A DNA stretch of 64,000 nt from Ophiostoma sp. CBS 140.51 (Eukaryota > Ascomycota > Sordariomycetes > Ophiostomatales > Ophiostomataceae). This document shows positions 1 through 13,000 of this stretch, piece by piece. The translations under genes and the position numbers were made by a program. The number at the start of each line of letters is the position of its first letter. Positions within the stretch are counted from its first letter, which is position 1. The notes under the pieces are model-generated. The model was not told where the DNA came from. It was given only the letters and a program-made list of their open reading frames with translations, and did no database searches. The DNA lies in assembly GCA_029298735.1 (NCBI GenBank), contig JANSLP010000099.1, positions 1 through 64,000 on the forward strand. The letters are read 5' to 3'.

Positions 1-3000
1 ATTTAGAAACGGATACTCAAAATAAAACTTAGTAAAAGAGAACAGGAAAACAAAACAAAACAATGACAATTGCAACAATTCTGTAAATACTAAATAATAC
101 AACCCATCAATGAGATGGAGTTCGCCCCAACCAAATATATCTCCAAACAGTGATCAGGATCTCAAAGCCATATCCGTCATAGTTTCCAGCCACTTACAGT
201 CCTGGTGTTCTGCGTCTTGGCATTGATGACTGGCCATTGAGAAGAACAGACGACAAACGCTCATGCAGAGAAACGCAGCTTTCACGCTGGCTCGGTTGTT
301 GTATTGGAATTGTTATGTCTGCTTCGGTAGGCCTTGTTCCATTTGTCCTCACCGGGGGTCTTGAATTCGAGGAATAGGAAAAAAGAAACCGAGACATGCC
401 AGCACACAAAAGCTGTCGGATTCTTGGAATCGTCGCAGCCACTCAAATCCGTCCGGGGTGACCTGTTCTTGTCTCGTCACATCCGTCGCCTTTTGTCTTT
501 GTCTTTCGCCTTTTGTTCCTGTCTACGTCTACTTTTTTTTTGTTGCCCGACGTTTCTGACATTTCAAAGCCTCTCTCCCGAGCCACGTCTTTTCAAAAGT
601 GACGCGTTTCATGACGATGCAAGGACGGGTAAGGACAGGCAGGCAGTTTTCTTTTACCCATTGATACGAACGGCCCATGGACGGACCTTCTAAACACCGA
701 CAGCACATATTTTTCTCAGTGCCTTCTCCGGTGCTTGAGGCGCCATGCCAAGCCATTCCATCTCAGGCTTGACCTTTGCCAAAATAGCTGGTGGTGACAA
801 CGCAGCAGAAACATGCGGTGAGCCGCCACCTTTCCCCGAAAAAGGCGTACGGGCACAATACGAGAGTCAGCAGAAGACATACAGGGGCAAAGGACCAAAA
901 AAGAAACAAAAAGCGAACAACGCAAGCTCAAGCAAGACTGCTCTGAAAGATGGATGTTTGTCTCGAGCTGGATTTTCATATGCGCCCAATATTGGCCGAG
1001 TATCACCACTCCTAATGCACGTCGACTTTATGTCCTCATCACATCTACCTCATATGATCGCTCTCTCGACTATTGCATATTGCATGCGCGTCGTCAGTTT
1101 TGTTGTCGACGTGGCGGCGTTGCCCTGTTTTCTTGTCTCCTAGTAATTTTGCTCTATTTTGCTGGTTGGCTTCTCGGTTGGGGTCGTCTCCGCTGTAAAA
1201 GGGTACCGGGCCCAGTGTTAATTTGCGGGAAAGAGTGAGGCCTCCGTTCATGGAACCGCTCATCTTATGCCCTGTTTCTGGTCTGTCCCGCTGTTGCACA
1301 GTAGCAGTGGCGGCAGGGCGCTGTTATAGTGCGCTGGATGCGCTATTGGCTGCTGTCTTACCGCTTGCGCACGGAGAGAAGGAAAGAAGGACAGAGTCTC
1401 TTTCTTGCTTCCTTCCTCTTGTTTTCTCATCTTCCTCCCATCTTCCTCCTTCCTGGACTGCAAAGGCACCTGTGTGACCGTCTTGTGCACGTGTTGCCCG
1501 CTGACCTCAAACGGCAGGAGCGAACGATGAAGCAAGCACGACAAGCAATCAATTCGGCACTGCTGTGGTGCGATTACAGTGCTTGCTGAACACTGCCTCA
1601 CACCATGACGTCTACAAGAACGGTACAATGGAGGCCGCGGTGGCTTTCCTCCCTTTTGCCATCTGGTGATAGACGTTGCCTCCTTGCTGGATACTAGCAG
1701 CTGAGACCCTAACAGCGCCTGGCCAATCTCCTCCTTCCTCATAACAACCCTAATAGCAGCGCCAGCACATGTTGCGACAGCTGGCGAATAGTACTTGCCG
1801 CGCCAAGACCGCCTAGGCCTCTTTCTGTCCTGTTCAATTTTGCGATTTTGCGCGTCTTTTCCCACTTTGCCCTCATTGTTCATTCACTCTTTCCTTCTTT
1901 TTGGGTTCTTCTTGCCTGCTTTTTTACCTTCACTGGTTTGAAGAAAAGTGTGAAGTGGGTGTTGTTCTTTTGCTGCTTTCCAGTATGGCCTTGGTTTGGA
2001 TGCATTTGGAGTTGTGCGCAACTGAAATGTGGGTGACGTCGTGAGATTTTGTATGTGCGGTCCTTTGCTCTCCAGGTGTGTCAAGAATGCTGGTTTCTAA
2101 CAATTCTAGGCCCTCGATCGCTCCTTCCAAGACTCTGAATTGCTTGTTTTGCACTTGGCTCTTCCCCTATTTATTGGCTTAAAACTTGGCTTTGCGCTGC
2201 TGCTACGTAGCGCACGTAGTGCATGTGGTGCGCGTAGTTTCTGTAGTGGAGCGCAGGTACGACCGGCGCTGTAGCAGTAGCCAGCCCATTACTCTGAAAC
2301 GAAAGGCCGGCGCGATCGAGACCAAAATCTACTTCCCTGGTGAACTTGTGTTGTGGTCTTGGCATTTTTGGTCCAGCGAGGATCGCTCATCTCCCAGTTT
2401 ATCGTCCTTTTTTGACTTCGGCTGCCCTTCATTTGCTGGAACTCGTCACCAACTGCCGTAGGCCCAGATTCGTTCTTTTTCTGGTCTCTTTTATCTTTCT
2501 TCTTCTCCTCCTCTTCGCATTCCTTCTCTTCTTTCCTCGTTCTCTTCAGTCACTCCTTCCTCGACAATTGCCTCTTGCTTTGATTCTGCCACCTACTCCC
2601 CTTTTCTCCAGGTTTACTTTTCTCATCGCTCCTTCCTCCTCACCCCTTTCTACCTCTATCACGGGGGCCCTCCCTTACGGCCGCTCTTGCCACCACGACA
2701 TCGTGAACAAAGGAGCAAAATAAAGACAATATACCGTCTCGCTTGAAGCAGGTACGTTGGACAGACAAACAAAAACAATGCGATGCAAGGAAGGAGCCGT
2801 GTCGCACAACACGCACAACACGCAAACAGACAACTGGCTCTTTCCCTTCTTTCATTGCGTCGTCCTGTGCTCTTTCCTTGTGCGCACGCACGCTCCACTT
2901 TCTATTTCCTCTTCCCCCTTCCTTGCATTCCCTTTCTCCTTTCTTTCCTCTTCATCTCTCCCTTCTCCCTATTTTGCACTTTCGCAGTGCTTTTGAATTC

Positions 3001-4181
3001 CTTCACCTTCTTGTATCTGTTCTATTCTCGTCCGTTGTCTGCGCCGTGTGCTAGTTTTCAACCGCAAGCGCTCTTTTTTGGACCGACCACAATCGCCTTT
3101 ATTTATGCCCGACGCGCTTGATCCATTCATCTCCACCAGCCAGCCAATCGCGCCTCGACTTTAGGCCGGTCCCTTGTTGACAACTCTGTTTTCCAGAACT
3201 CCAACTTCAGATTCCAGATTTCCGGTTTCGATTCCTGGACCTTTTTCTTTTTTTAATATTCTGCACTTTTGATATTTCTGCGCCTCGACAACCCCGGCCG
3301 CGTCTTATTTCTTATTTATTTCTCCCAATTCCACCTCGCCCTCTGCCTTGCACCGCACAAGGCTGAGTTCGATTGCCAATAGCCGCCAACCTCTTACCAA
3401 ATCGCCTCACGCTCTCCCAGCGCAACCCAGCTTCAGGCTTCCTCTAGCTCCACCACCTACGCCCGGCATTAGCAGGGGCTCTTCTGACAGATTCCAGTGC
3501 CCGCTCCGCCTTCCGTGCCGCCGGCACCACGCAACGAACCGCAAGCCACGATACCGACGTGTTTCTCTCGCTCATTTTCTTCTAGCCTCTCGCTATCGTT
3601 CTCGTCTTTGGCATCAAAGCTTATTCGACCCGACCGCAGCGACCCCATACGATTGTCGCCTTACTATTCATCGTCGCATCTGCCTCTGCTCCGGTTTCCC
3701 TCCAGTTTCTCTTGGGAGGCCTGATCTACACCTGACGGAACACTTGGCGCCGTGCCCAGCTTCAAATACCCCGTCCTCCATCCGCTGCCCGACCTGTACG
3801 AGACTCGCTAAAGTGCAGTTTCTGTGCTTCCTTCGCGCCTCGGCCCTCCACTCCGTCATTTGTTCGACACACCACCGCGACAACCACCTTACCGCACCGT
3901 CACCGTTTCTCAGCAATTCGGAGCCCAAGGCACCCGATTGTCGTTTTGTCTCGTTTCTGATACCCAATTTCTGTCCTCGATCCCCTGTCGAAGCAATATC
4001 GATCTGTTCGCCTAATACCCGCCTCGTTGGTATTTATATTTCTCTGGTTGTACAAAAAGCCACGCCGCCGAGTCGCATATACCATCCACAATTTTGAGAC
4101 ACATTTGTGCACTTTTGCACTTTACGCCCTCTCGAATTTCCATCGCAGGCTCACAATCCCATCTTCGAAACCGAAGTCACC
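1..4181. other. Gene-free 5' region, pyrimidine-rich toward its right end
   Basis: I see no supportable gene here. Open frames of up to about 250 codons exist, but they have no recognisable domain, no consistent third-position bias, and overlap one another in several frames. From about 2.4 kb onward the plus strand is rich in C and T, with runs typical of long fungal promoters and leaders. This suits the Ca2+/H+ exchanger gene that begins at 4182. The first 200 bases are A/T-rich and could be the 3' untranslated region of a gene lying outside the window. Confidence 0.5.
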
Positions 4182-6998
4182 ATGTCGTGTAAGAATCTGA
4201 CCCCGTTTGACCCTCGTTCTCCGATGGCCCCGTCGCCAAATCGCACTATTTCCCTCGTTCCTACCCTTCTTCCTTTCTTCTTCCCCCATGCTGCGCCCCC
4301 TTTTTTCTTCACACCATACCCTCCTTTCCTACCCACCTCAGGGCACTAGGCTGGTTTTTCTTTTGCGGGACCCCGAGATTTACCACGCTTTGCGCTGGCC
4401 GTGCGGTGCTCGGTGTCTGCCCTCGTGCAGGACCAGGCACACATTGCCTGCTCCTTGGCTACACTTGGCTGCACTTGGCTGCACCAGCAAGCTCCTGGAT
4501 GCACCTGGTTCCACTGTTTGTTTTTACCTTTTTCGGTACAATTTTGCCTTGCTGCCACCTGACTACAGGCGGACTATGCCTCATTTTCACCCATTTTCTT
4601 CATTTTCCTTCCGGCTGCCCACACACACCATTTCCGGTTCTCTTTCGCCTTTTATTGTTTTTTGAAGCACTTTTGTTTCTTGTTTCTTAATATTCGCTCT
4701 TCCCTGTTGCACACACAATCGTTCTTGATAATTTTTTCATTGCCTGGCGAGATGCCATTTTTGATGCCCTGATACCCTCTCTTTTGCCATTCTGCAGCGA
4801 CGACAGCTCGGCTTTCCCCTTCATTTTACCACTTTTTTTCCTAGCAACGCGCGTCCCCCCTGTCTTGGCAATCTCGTGTTTATTCCGTATTTGGCAGCGG
4901 CCCGCTTGACTTGTCAAACAAACCACCCTTCAATTCACTGCACCATAACCTCATTTCTGTCATTTCTGCCACCTCTGTCAACATTTGTTTCTTTCCGCCC
5001 GCAGCCAGACAGCCGTCTTCATTGATGGTCCCTCCGGAAGCAGCCTCACTTCACACTCGCCTCTCGAGGCAGGCTTGGGCGCACGACACCAGAATAGCAC
5101 TGCTAACATGCCCAATCAAATAGTCGACGCATTTCGTGTCAAGAGGGAGGCGCACAGAGAAAGTCGCAAGACCGGCGACACCTACAACCCTTTCGCGCAC
5201 ATCTGGGTCAAGCGGAGAAATACGTTCCCCGCAAAGGCCCCCGGCGGCAACGATGCTGATGCCGACGTCGAGGCCGGCCTCGGTGGAGGCAGCCGTGATA
5301 TCGATTCGATTGGTGTCCCTGTCGGACACGCCATGACGGCACCAGCACCGTCATCGGGTTCATACAACTCTCGGAGCCGCCTCAACAGCGACTACAACGG
5401 CAACGGAATCTCACAGGCACCAGTCGGCGGTGTTTTGCAAGAAGGCGACGAGGAGGGCGCTGCGCCCAACGAGAAGATTGGCGAGGCTTCAGTCGGCTCA
5501 TCCAACGCGGCCACACTCGATGGCCTGAAGAACCGCAGCCGCGGAAGCGATCGGCCCGGCTCGGGCGGCGTCGAAGAGCCCGACGATTCGCATAAGAACG
5601 ACAAGGACAAGAAGCCGAAGAAGGAGCACTCGATGTTCAAGAACGTCCAGCCGAAGGAGCCGTTCACTGTCGCCAACCAGCTGCAGCGCACTTTCTTGAA
5701 CTCCTACATCAACCTTCTCCTGGTGGCCGCGCCCGTTGGTATCGCCCTCCATTTTACGTCTGTCGACCCTATTGCGATCTTCGTTGTCAACTTTATCGCC
5801 ATTATCCCGCTCGCTGCCATGCTGAGTTCCGCAACCGAGGAGATCGCCCTGCGCACGGGTGAGACGCTCGGTGGTTTGTTGAACGCCACGTTTGGTAACG
5901 CTGTCGAGCTGATTGTTGCCATTATGGCTCTGATCAAGAACGAGGTCGTCATTGTGCAGACTTCGCTCATTGGCAGTATCCTGTCCAACCTGCTGCTCGT
6001 TATGGGCATGTGCTTCTTCTTTGGTGGTCTGCGCCGCCAGGAGCAGTACTTCAACACGACTGTCGCGCAGACTGCTGCCAGTCTGCTGGCCATGGCTGTA
6101 GCCGGTGTCATTGTCCCGACCGTTTTCGACGCCGCCAGTATCACCTCGACCAAGGACGTCGCCATGTTGTCGCGTGGCACGGCCATTATCCTGCTGGTCG
6201 TCTACGCCGCTTACCTGTTCTTCCAGCTGAAGACGCACCAGGCTGTTTTCAGCGAGGAGAGCAAGAAGGTGCCTGCTAAGCCTTTCAAGCACTCGATCCA
6301 GAAGGGCGCTGTCAAGGGCGCCATTATTCGGTCTGCCAACGTCGCCAAGATGAACGGCATCAACGAGTCCAACGAGGAGCGCCAGCGCGTTAACGACCTG
6401 ATTGAGAACGGCCCCGAGGATGACGAGGATGAGGGTGAGGAGCCGCAGCTGCACTTCTTTGTTGCTCTCGGTGTTCTTGCTGGCTCGACGGTTGTCATTG
6501 CCTTCTGCGCTGAGTTCCTTGTGGACAGTATCGACTATGTTACGACCAAGGGCCATATCAGCAAGGAGTTCCTGGGTCTGATTCTTCTTCCGATTGTCGG
6601 CAACGCTGCCGAGCACGCTACCGCTGTTACTGTTGCCGTCAAGGACAAGATGGATCTCGCTATTGGTGTCGCTGTTGGCTCGAGTATGCAGGTCGCTCTG
6701 TTTTTGATTCCGCTGCTGGTTGTCATCGGCTGGGGCATGGGTCTCGACGACATGTCGCTGAGCTTTGACATTTTCCAGGTCGCTGTTCTCTTCGTGTCGG
6801 TGCTGCTGGTCAACTACCTGATTGGCGACGGCAAGAGCCACTGGCTCGAGGGCATGCTTCTGATGTGTCTGTACTGCATCATTGCTGTCTGCTCGTGGTG
6901 TAAGTTTTTGCTATCCATGTGGTTGTTTTGGGTTGTTTTGGTTGTTTGTTTAATTTGTTTTCACCTGCTAACACCTGCTTTTAGGGTACCCTGCGTAA
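4182..6998 (+). CDS. VCX1: Vacuolar Ca2+/H+ exchanger (CAX/Vcx1 family)
   Basis: Vacuolar antiporter that uses the proton gradient to move cytosolic Ca2+ into the vacuole. The hydrophilic N-terminus (about 190 residues) is followed by two blocks of membrane helices. These hold the paired CAX repeats, GNAVELIVAIMAL in the first half and GNAAEHATAVTVAV in the second, whose acidic residues bind Ca2+. An acidic loop (about residues 450-470) separates the halves. The last coding intron is clear: donor GTAAGT at 6900, branch CTAAC, acceptor TTAG at 6984, and a four-codon last exon ending in WYPA at 6998. I place the start at a strong CACCATG at 4182: a seven-base exon 4182-4188, intron 4189-5012 (GTAAGA...ACAG), then exon 5013-6899. 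The simpler alternative is the in-frame ATG at 5108, which gives a protein beginning MPNQIV. The family call is firm; the start is not. Confidence 0.9.
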
Positions 6999-7798
6999 AC
7001 GACTTGATTGCGTTTGCATGTTTTGTGTGTACGATACTGTATTTTTACGCTCTTCTCGCATGACAAGACAGGGACAGCCACCACTGATCTGGCCGCTACA
7101 GCCATCTTCTCTTGCGTCTCTTGTCCGACTTTGGATACCATTGCCATACACGGAGATACATCTCATTTCGACTCACATCTTCTCTCGACATTACGTTTCC
7201 TCGATCATTTAACACAACAACACAAACTAACTCATACACTCTTTTCACATCACACCAACCGACAATCTTCTCTTTTACTGTCGCCATCTTACAACAACCT
7301 TTTTGTAATTGCTTTACTTTTCTTCCTTTTATTTTGTCTATATTTTTGGAGGCAACATCCTCCATGTGCATTTTTTGCAATGTATTTTGAGTTTCAAAAC
7401 TGTTTGTTTCTTACGACGACATCAGTTCTATTCCCCACGGCGTTGATTTGCTCTTCGTTATCCTTCTTTCTTTTGTTTTTTTACTGCAACACAACTATTT
7501 AGAATTATTCCTTTACTTGGATTTGGACAGGGCGGGCATAAAAAGTGCTGGGCAGATAGTGAAGGAGGACTAAAACAAGATATAAACCAAGCGGTTGTTT
7601 GACAATGAAACCGCCAGCCAAATTGAATAAAAAAGAATTAAACAAGTCTGATCATCTGGGTTTCTGTATCTGCTGTGATGCCCGCGCTTGATTCATTTTT
7701 CTATCCTACAATATATATGTACAATGTGGTAGGGATTTATGTACCTGGACAAGATAGACGGCGAAGGGTCGATCAAATACTGATGGTCTTGTTGTCCA
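6999..7798. other. Convergent intergenic region
   Basis: About 800 bases between two convergent genes. It is A/T-rich with T-rich tracts and probably holds both 3' untranslated regions. Frames here are short and carry no recognisable domain. Confidence 0.5.
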
Positions 7799-9041
7799 TT
7801 AGATCTGGGCAAAGTCCTCATCGTCGCTGCTCTCCTCGTCCTTGTACTGGCCACCAGGCGGTGCCGTCGACGACGTACCGGACGTAGGACCACCGCGCTG
7901 TGCGGCCAGACGCCGTGAGGAGCGCCGGCGGCCACCTTCGTCGTGTGTGGCAGCGTCCGCGGAGGCTGTGGTTGTGGCCGCTCCGGCCGTAGCCGCAATT
8001 CCTTCGGCAGAGGTCGCAGCCTCCGCGTTGGCCTTGCCCTCATCCTTCCGCCCAATGATGACATTGCCCGCCACCAGCATGGCCGCACCAACCCACCACA
8101 GAGGTGGCAGCGACTCGGAAAAGATGGCGAGGCCCAACAGGGCCGTCAAGACAAAGTTGGCCGAGGTGTTCATGATGGAGACCTGAGTGGCGGAGTGGCC
8201 GCGGGCGAGCGCGCGGGTGAAGAGGGTCCACATCTATTATACGGTGAGCCGAGGTCGACAACGGGGGAAAGTGGCAACGGCAGGGGAAAGGGGGAGAACT
8301 CACCACACCGTTGAACACAAGATTGAGGGCAAAAAAGGTCTACACGATGCGCGCATTGAGATGCGTATGGTTAGCCAAGACGAAAACACAGAAAGCAAAG
8401 ACCGAGATGCAGAGGCCGATGTGAGACGACGATAATAGACGAGGGAAAAAGAACGTACACCTCGAACGACAACCTCGACGGCGGATTCAGCGGAATCGAG
8501 ACCGATGAGACGAGCGACGCCCTTGGACAGGTTGGTGGTCAGCTCGGTGGTAGTACTGCAAGTGGTCGAGCGAGATTGGATCAGCAAACGCAATACACGA
8601 GGATAATTGAAAGAAAACGGTGAGGTCGGGCACGTACAGCTTCGCAAAGACACCGTTAAAGGCAGCACAGGCGCCGCTGGCGAGGGCCAAAGCGACCCAC
8701 TGGTTACGCTGCAGCCAGGTGGTCTTGACAGGGACTGCAGATGGTGATGGCGATGAAGGCGACGCTGGCGATAACGGCGAAGTCTCTGCGTCCAGCGCAT
8801 CGTGGTAGCTGCCCGTGAGACCATCGGTGCTGTCACGCCCGTCCCCGTCTAGGGTGCGCAACTCGGCGGCCGGCTCGTCCTGCATCTTGCTGGGTGACGA
8901 GGTAGCCTTGGACTTGGACTTGGACTTGTTCTTTGTGGCTTTGCCTTTTGCTTGTTTGGCCGGAGCTTCAGACGACGTGGCCGGCGTCGGGACAGGGGTT
9001 GAAGACGAGTCGGGGGCTTGCTGACGGCGCTGGCGCAGCAT
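7799..9041 (-). CDS. TMEM42: TMEM42-like EamA-family membrane protein
   Basis: Small multi-pass membrane protein of the EamA/drug-metabolite transporter fold; substrate unknown. I assemble four exons on the minus strand: 9041-8638, 8555-8459, 8339-8304 and 8233-7799. Donors are GTACGT, GTACGT and GTGAGT. The lengths sum to 972 bases in frame, giving 323 residues. The first ~120 residues are hydrophilic and Lys/Ser-rich. Helices follow, starting with WVALALASGACAAFNGVFAKL, then a conserved TTELT segment, then FNGVMWTLFTRAL and SIMNTSANFVLTALLGLAIF, and finally the WWVGAAMLVAGNVII helix. The roughly 90-residue C-terminal tail is hydrophilic, Ala/Thr-rich, and ends in acidic residues, as if exposed to the cytosol. 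The motif order matches animal and fungal TMEM42 proteins. The third exon is only 36 bases. Confidence 0.8.
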
Positions 9042-9987
9042 CTTCCTGTCTTGGACGTCGTAAAAAATGTGAGGTCGGGGAGCTAGAGCGGTGATACGGG
9101 GTAGTACGTAGACCCCGAGTATCCGTAGTTCAAGATGTCGTCTCTGTATGCTCTCTAGCCGTCTCCTTCTTTGGACGCGTATTACGTGGTTCAATTGGCG
9201 CGCGCTGTGAAGCTCCACTAGCGCCGTTTCCTCCTTCGTTCCTGCTTTTCTTGGGCAAAGCTGGGGCACAGTCGACAAATCCAGGATGAGCTCCACTTTT
9301 TACCGACGTCGACCAATACGGCGTATTGCTGAGGACGACATCACTCTCACACACTCTCACCTTCTTGTGTTCCTTTACGCCGTAAAGCATTTTGTCAAAT
9401 ATTTTGTCAACATAAGTTTGGCGATCTCCCCATCTACTGGCAGTGAATAGGGCATGCGAGATTTGCTAGCCTGGAGGATCTGGGGGCTGACACATTTGGC
9501 ATTTTTGGGCTGTATTTTCTCAAGAAAGGGAGGTGATCGACCTCTCACATGGACACAAGGAAAAAAAATTCCCACGAGATATCGTATTGTCTTCTGAAAA
9601 TTGAGGACGAACGGACGTCGAAGGATGGAGGAGTCGTGCTTGCTCCGTAGACGACACACAAATCCGGCCGAAGAAACGGACTATTTACGGAACGGACCAA
9701 AAGACGGGGACCAACAGGCCGGGAAGGGAAGGTGCGATGGGATGGCAACACGTGGGAACGGAGTTTATTTGCTGTCACGTGGAGTCGAGATGCGACAAAA
9801 GGACTGCAAAGGTCCAGACTAGGAAGACCATCTGATAAAAAAGCATAATGATGGTGGTGTCAAAAGTACTCATCGAGCTCATCTAGAACCTAGAGGGAAG
9901 CGGCGACGTGCTGGTTCAAGAAAAATAGGGACCTGTCTGGGCTGGCGGCGGGTGTGGCTTGGCTCACGATAGTTTGAAAAGTTTCAG

Positions 9988-10016
9988 TTTCTTTATTCTT
10001 TATTCTTTATTCTTTG
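9988..10016. repeat. Short tandem repeat, TTCTTTA units
   Basis: About four head-to-tail copies of a seven-base unit reading CTTTATT, visible directly. It lies inside the long gene-free region with no gene close by. Confidence 0.8.
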
Positions 10017-13000
10017 TGACGGCGTGACGGCTTCGACGGTCTTCGACGGTATTTCGTGCTCCGCCGGAGCCAAGAGACGAAGTTTTCTGTATTCCGTTTT
10101 GGAGAATTTTGCTGATTTTGACTTGTCTGTTTTGTCTTTGTACTTTTGCATCATTTTTACTCATTTGACTGTCTCGACGATGTTCTCGTTTGCTTCTACC
10201 CATCTGTGCAGTCGATCCCTCTTTAAAAGTTCTATTTGGAGTTTTTCTGGCTGCATATTACGTTTATTTTGAGTTTAACTCGCTTGTTTTCCCTTTTGTT
10301 GTCTTGGTTTTTGTTCTATCTTTTTTTTTTGCTGAGGACAGCAGTTTTCGGTGGTGGTCCAAGACGCTGGGACATGAAATACAAGTTAGACGCAAAACAC
10401 TGCTGTAAACCCCTATGAAAACAATGGAAACCGGTGAAAAACAGTGAGATCTCTTAGCAAAACAAGTCCCTTCTCCGCCGATGCGTCGGGCTCTCGGACA
10501 TGGTTCTTGCCTGTTTCAGTAGTTTGGAGCGCTCTCACTGACTTTTGGCTTGCAAGCTTTTTTTTGCTGAAGCTTGCAGTAGAGAAGCTAACGCCTTACC
10601 CGGTGTCCATATTCGTGGTCTTGTTCTTGTTTCTCATTCTCTCTTTTGTTGAGGTATCTTGTATCTTGTATCATTTTCCGTCCCCCGTTTATCTAAATTA
10701 TTACTTATTACTTATTTTCTTATTTCTTATTTCTTATGTTCTGACCTGCAAATACGGCCTGTCTTACAAGTCTCTGTTGTCTCCACTGACCTTTGAGCCT
10801 TTCATCAAAGACCGTTTTCCTTTTTTGGCCATCTTGACCAATTTGGCCGACGGACTTTCCGCCGTCTTCACGGAGACGCGTGTAGATTATACAAGCAATT
10901 TCTCCAGAATTTGTAAACCCACAATCACGTTTGACACGCGCGGTCACGCCAGAGAGGATATCAGGACGAAAGAAGACCCAAGAGATCAAAGAGGAGATCT
11001 TGCCGATGCCAAAGGGCGTGATTTGGTGTCCGTGTTGTGAATTTTTGAGCGGACGGCTGTCGGGCGGCTGATGGCGAGACGAATTAAAAAAGCACAATGA
11101 TGAAATTAGAGGTGCAGGCTACGAAGTACCGACATATTCAAATGCAATTGCAGCCTCCTCCTTTCCCGTTGAGATGTGGTTATCCGTTTCCTGTTCTGTT
11201 TTCTGTTGGACTCCTGTCTACTCCCGTTTTGTGTACTGCATTGTGTATTTTGTCCTTTTCCTCAGGTCCTTTTTCTCTTCCTATTTCGGCCTTTTCTGTG
11301 TCTTATTTACTCTCCGCTCCGAGGAAAGAAGAGGAAAGGTGAGCAATCCCAGCAAAGGCTGACCTGTTTCTCCCCTGCATTCCCGCGGTACGTGGTCAGT
11401 GTCGATCTGGCCCTCTTTCTCGCCTTCCACCAAACGTGTTAGTTCACCGACTCATGCTTCATGTGATGAACCAAGTCCAAAAAAGTCCCAGCTCTTCCCG
11501 CAGTTCCATATGCGCGGGAGAAGGCCTATTGGCGCGTCGGTTCGGCTTATCCAAACCTCTTTTCGGATCTGCTGGGTTGTCCATTCGGCCAATCATGCCA
11601 CGACCGTTGAACTATATCCATGTGCCTTATATTTTGTATTTTCTCTTGTAACTTGTGTTTTCTTCTCCTTGCATCTTCAATCTTACAGGCACACCCTCCC
11701 GCCGTTTAGTCCTCTCGTCTTCTCACGTCTCTCACGTCTCAACTTGTTGTTCCCCACTGCTGTGTTCGCATTGCTTCTCGTTTGAATCTGATTTTTCTTT
11801 TCTTTTCTTTTTCTTTGCCATAATATACCGTAAACTAGCTGGTTACTTGGCGAGAAACACGTGAAGACACTGCCTCTCCGTTTTTCTTCTGCGTTATGCT
11901 GTCTCCACGCCTCGTCGACTAGCCTCATCTTGACGTTTTTCACATTTTCACGCTTCAATCTCCCCCATTTTTGGGTTTTTAGCTCTTGCTCTGAATATTT
12001 TGTGACTCACGCGGCGGCCGTTTTCTTGGACCCTGGAAGCAGAACATCTTGGCCTTCACGTATCTTGGCTTCCATCGAGAAAAAAAATCAGCATTTTGCC
12101 CAAACCTTGAGACAAGTTTACGATGTACAGACTTGCTTACGTTTCGGGGCCGGGGAAAGTGCGAGCCCGGCGTGGCCTCCAATCCAGAAACTCAAATCAG
12201 ATTAAATCAAATACAGCTGCAGACTCACGGATGCGCCGCCAGATCGACGAGCCCAGTCGCTTTCGTATTTGGAGCCTGCCCAAACGTTCGAGACTGCGAA
12301 ACTGCGAAACTGACAGACTATGAGACTGTAAGGGTAAGAATTTGCGAGATACAGAGTACATTCTGCTGCACGTTTTGTGTTGGGACGGACAACTTCGAAA
12401 CATTTTTTTTTGAACCGCCGCGTCCAGCGCAAGCAAAAGGAAAAAAGGGATACACGTCCGTTTCCGTGCTCGTACGAGAGAGGTGCCACGTCCACTTCCG
12501 CTAGTAGATTGCTCGTATCTTACCTGTGGTGTGCTCAATCTGCACCTGCGTCTGCTGCATGCATTCCTTTGCCTTCCTTTGCCAGCAAAGACGTATACAA
12601 GGGACGGATGAAAAGAAAACAACAGTCAGCATGGGCTCGACCCTTCCATTCTGCTTTTCTAATCTGCCCTATCCCATCGAAGGCTCTCGACGTCCTTGAC
12701 CCACTGACCCCCCTTATCTTGCCAATTGTTCACAAAACATGGCCGTTGACATCTCACGTTCTGACAGGCAACACAAGGATGTGGAAGGGATAGAAAGAGG
12801 GTCTGCAATGAGACGTTCCTCTATGTGAGATGTCCAATGTGCCATTGGTGAAGTTGGGTGTATAAGAAAATTCTGGAGTCATCATCATGAACAGAATAAA
12901 AAAATTATACGACAACCGCATTACGTCGTGCACCACCACCAATACCGTTATGCTGAAGTTGTGATTTGATACTTACAGCTCTTGTTATCCGTGAAGGTTT

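Noticed and set aside
194..442. Possible last internal exon of a minus-strand gene at the left edge, with a GTAAGT near 200
   Set aside because: A donor-like word alone is weak; the 82-residue translation has no recognisable feature and no following exon can be defined before the edge.
1260..1883. 207-codon minus-strand frame
   Set aside because: No domain and composition typical of chance frames in mixed-composition intergenic DNA.
3348..4097. 249-codon plus-strand frame upstream of the Ca2+/H+ exchanger
   Set aside because: Begins at a non-ATG codon, is low-complexity Pro/Ser/Arg-rich, and lies in the leader region.
5498..6841. 447-codon open frame on the minus strand opposite the Ca2+/H+ exchanger
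   Set aside because: It is the antisense shadow of a strongly biased coding exon, with charged low-complexity translation and no domain.
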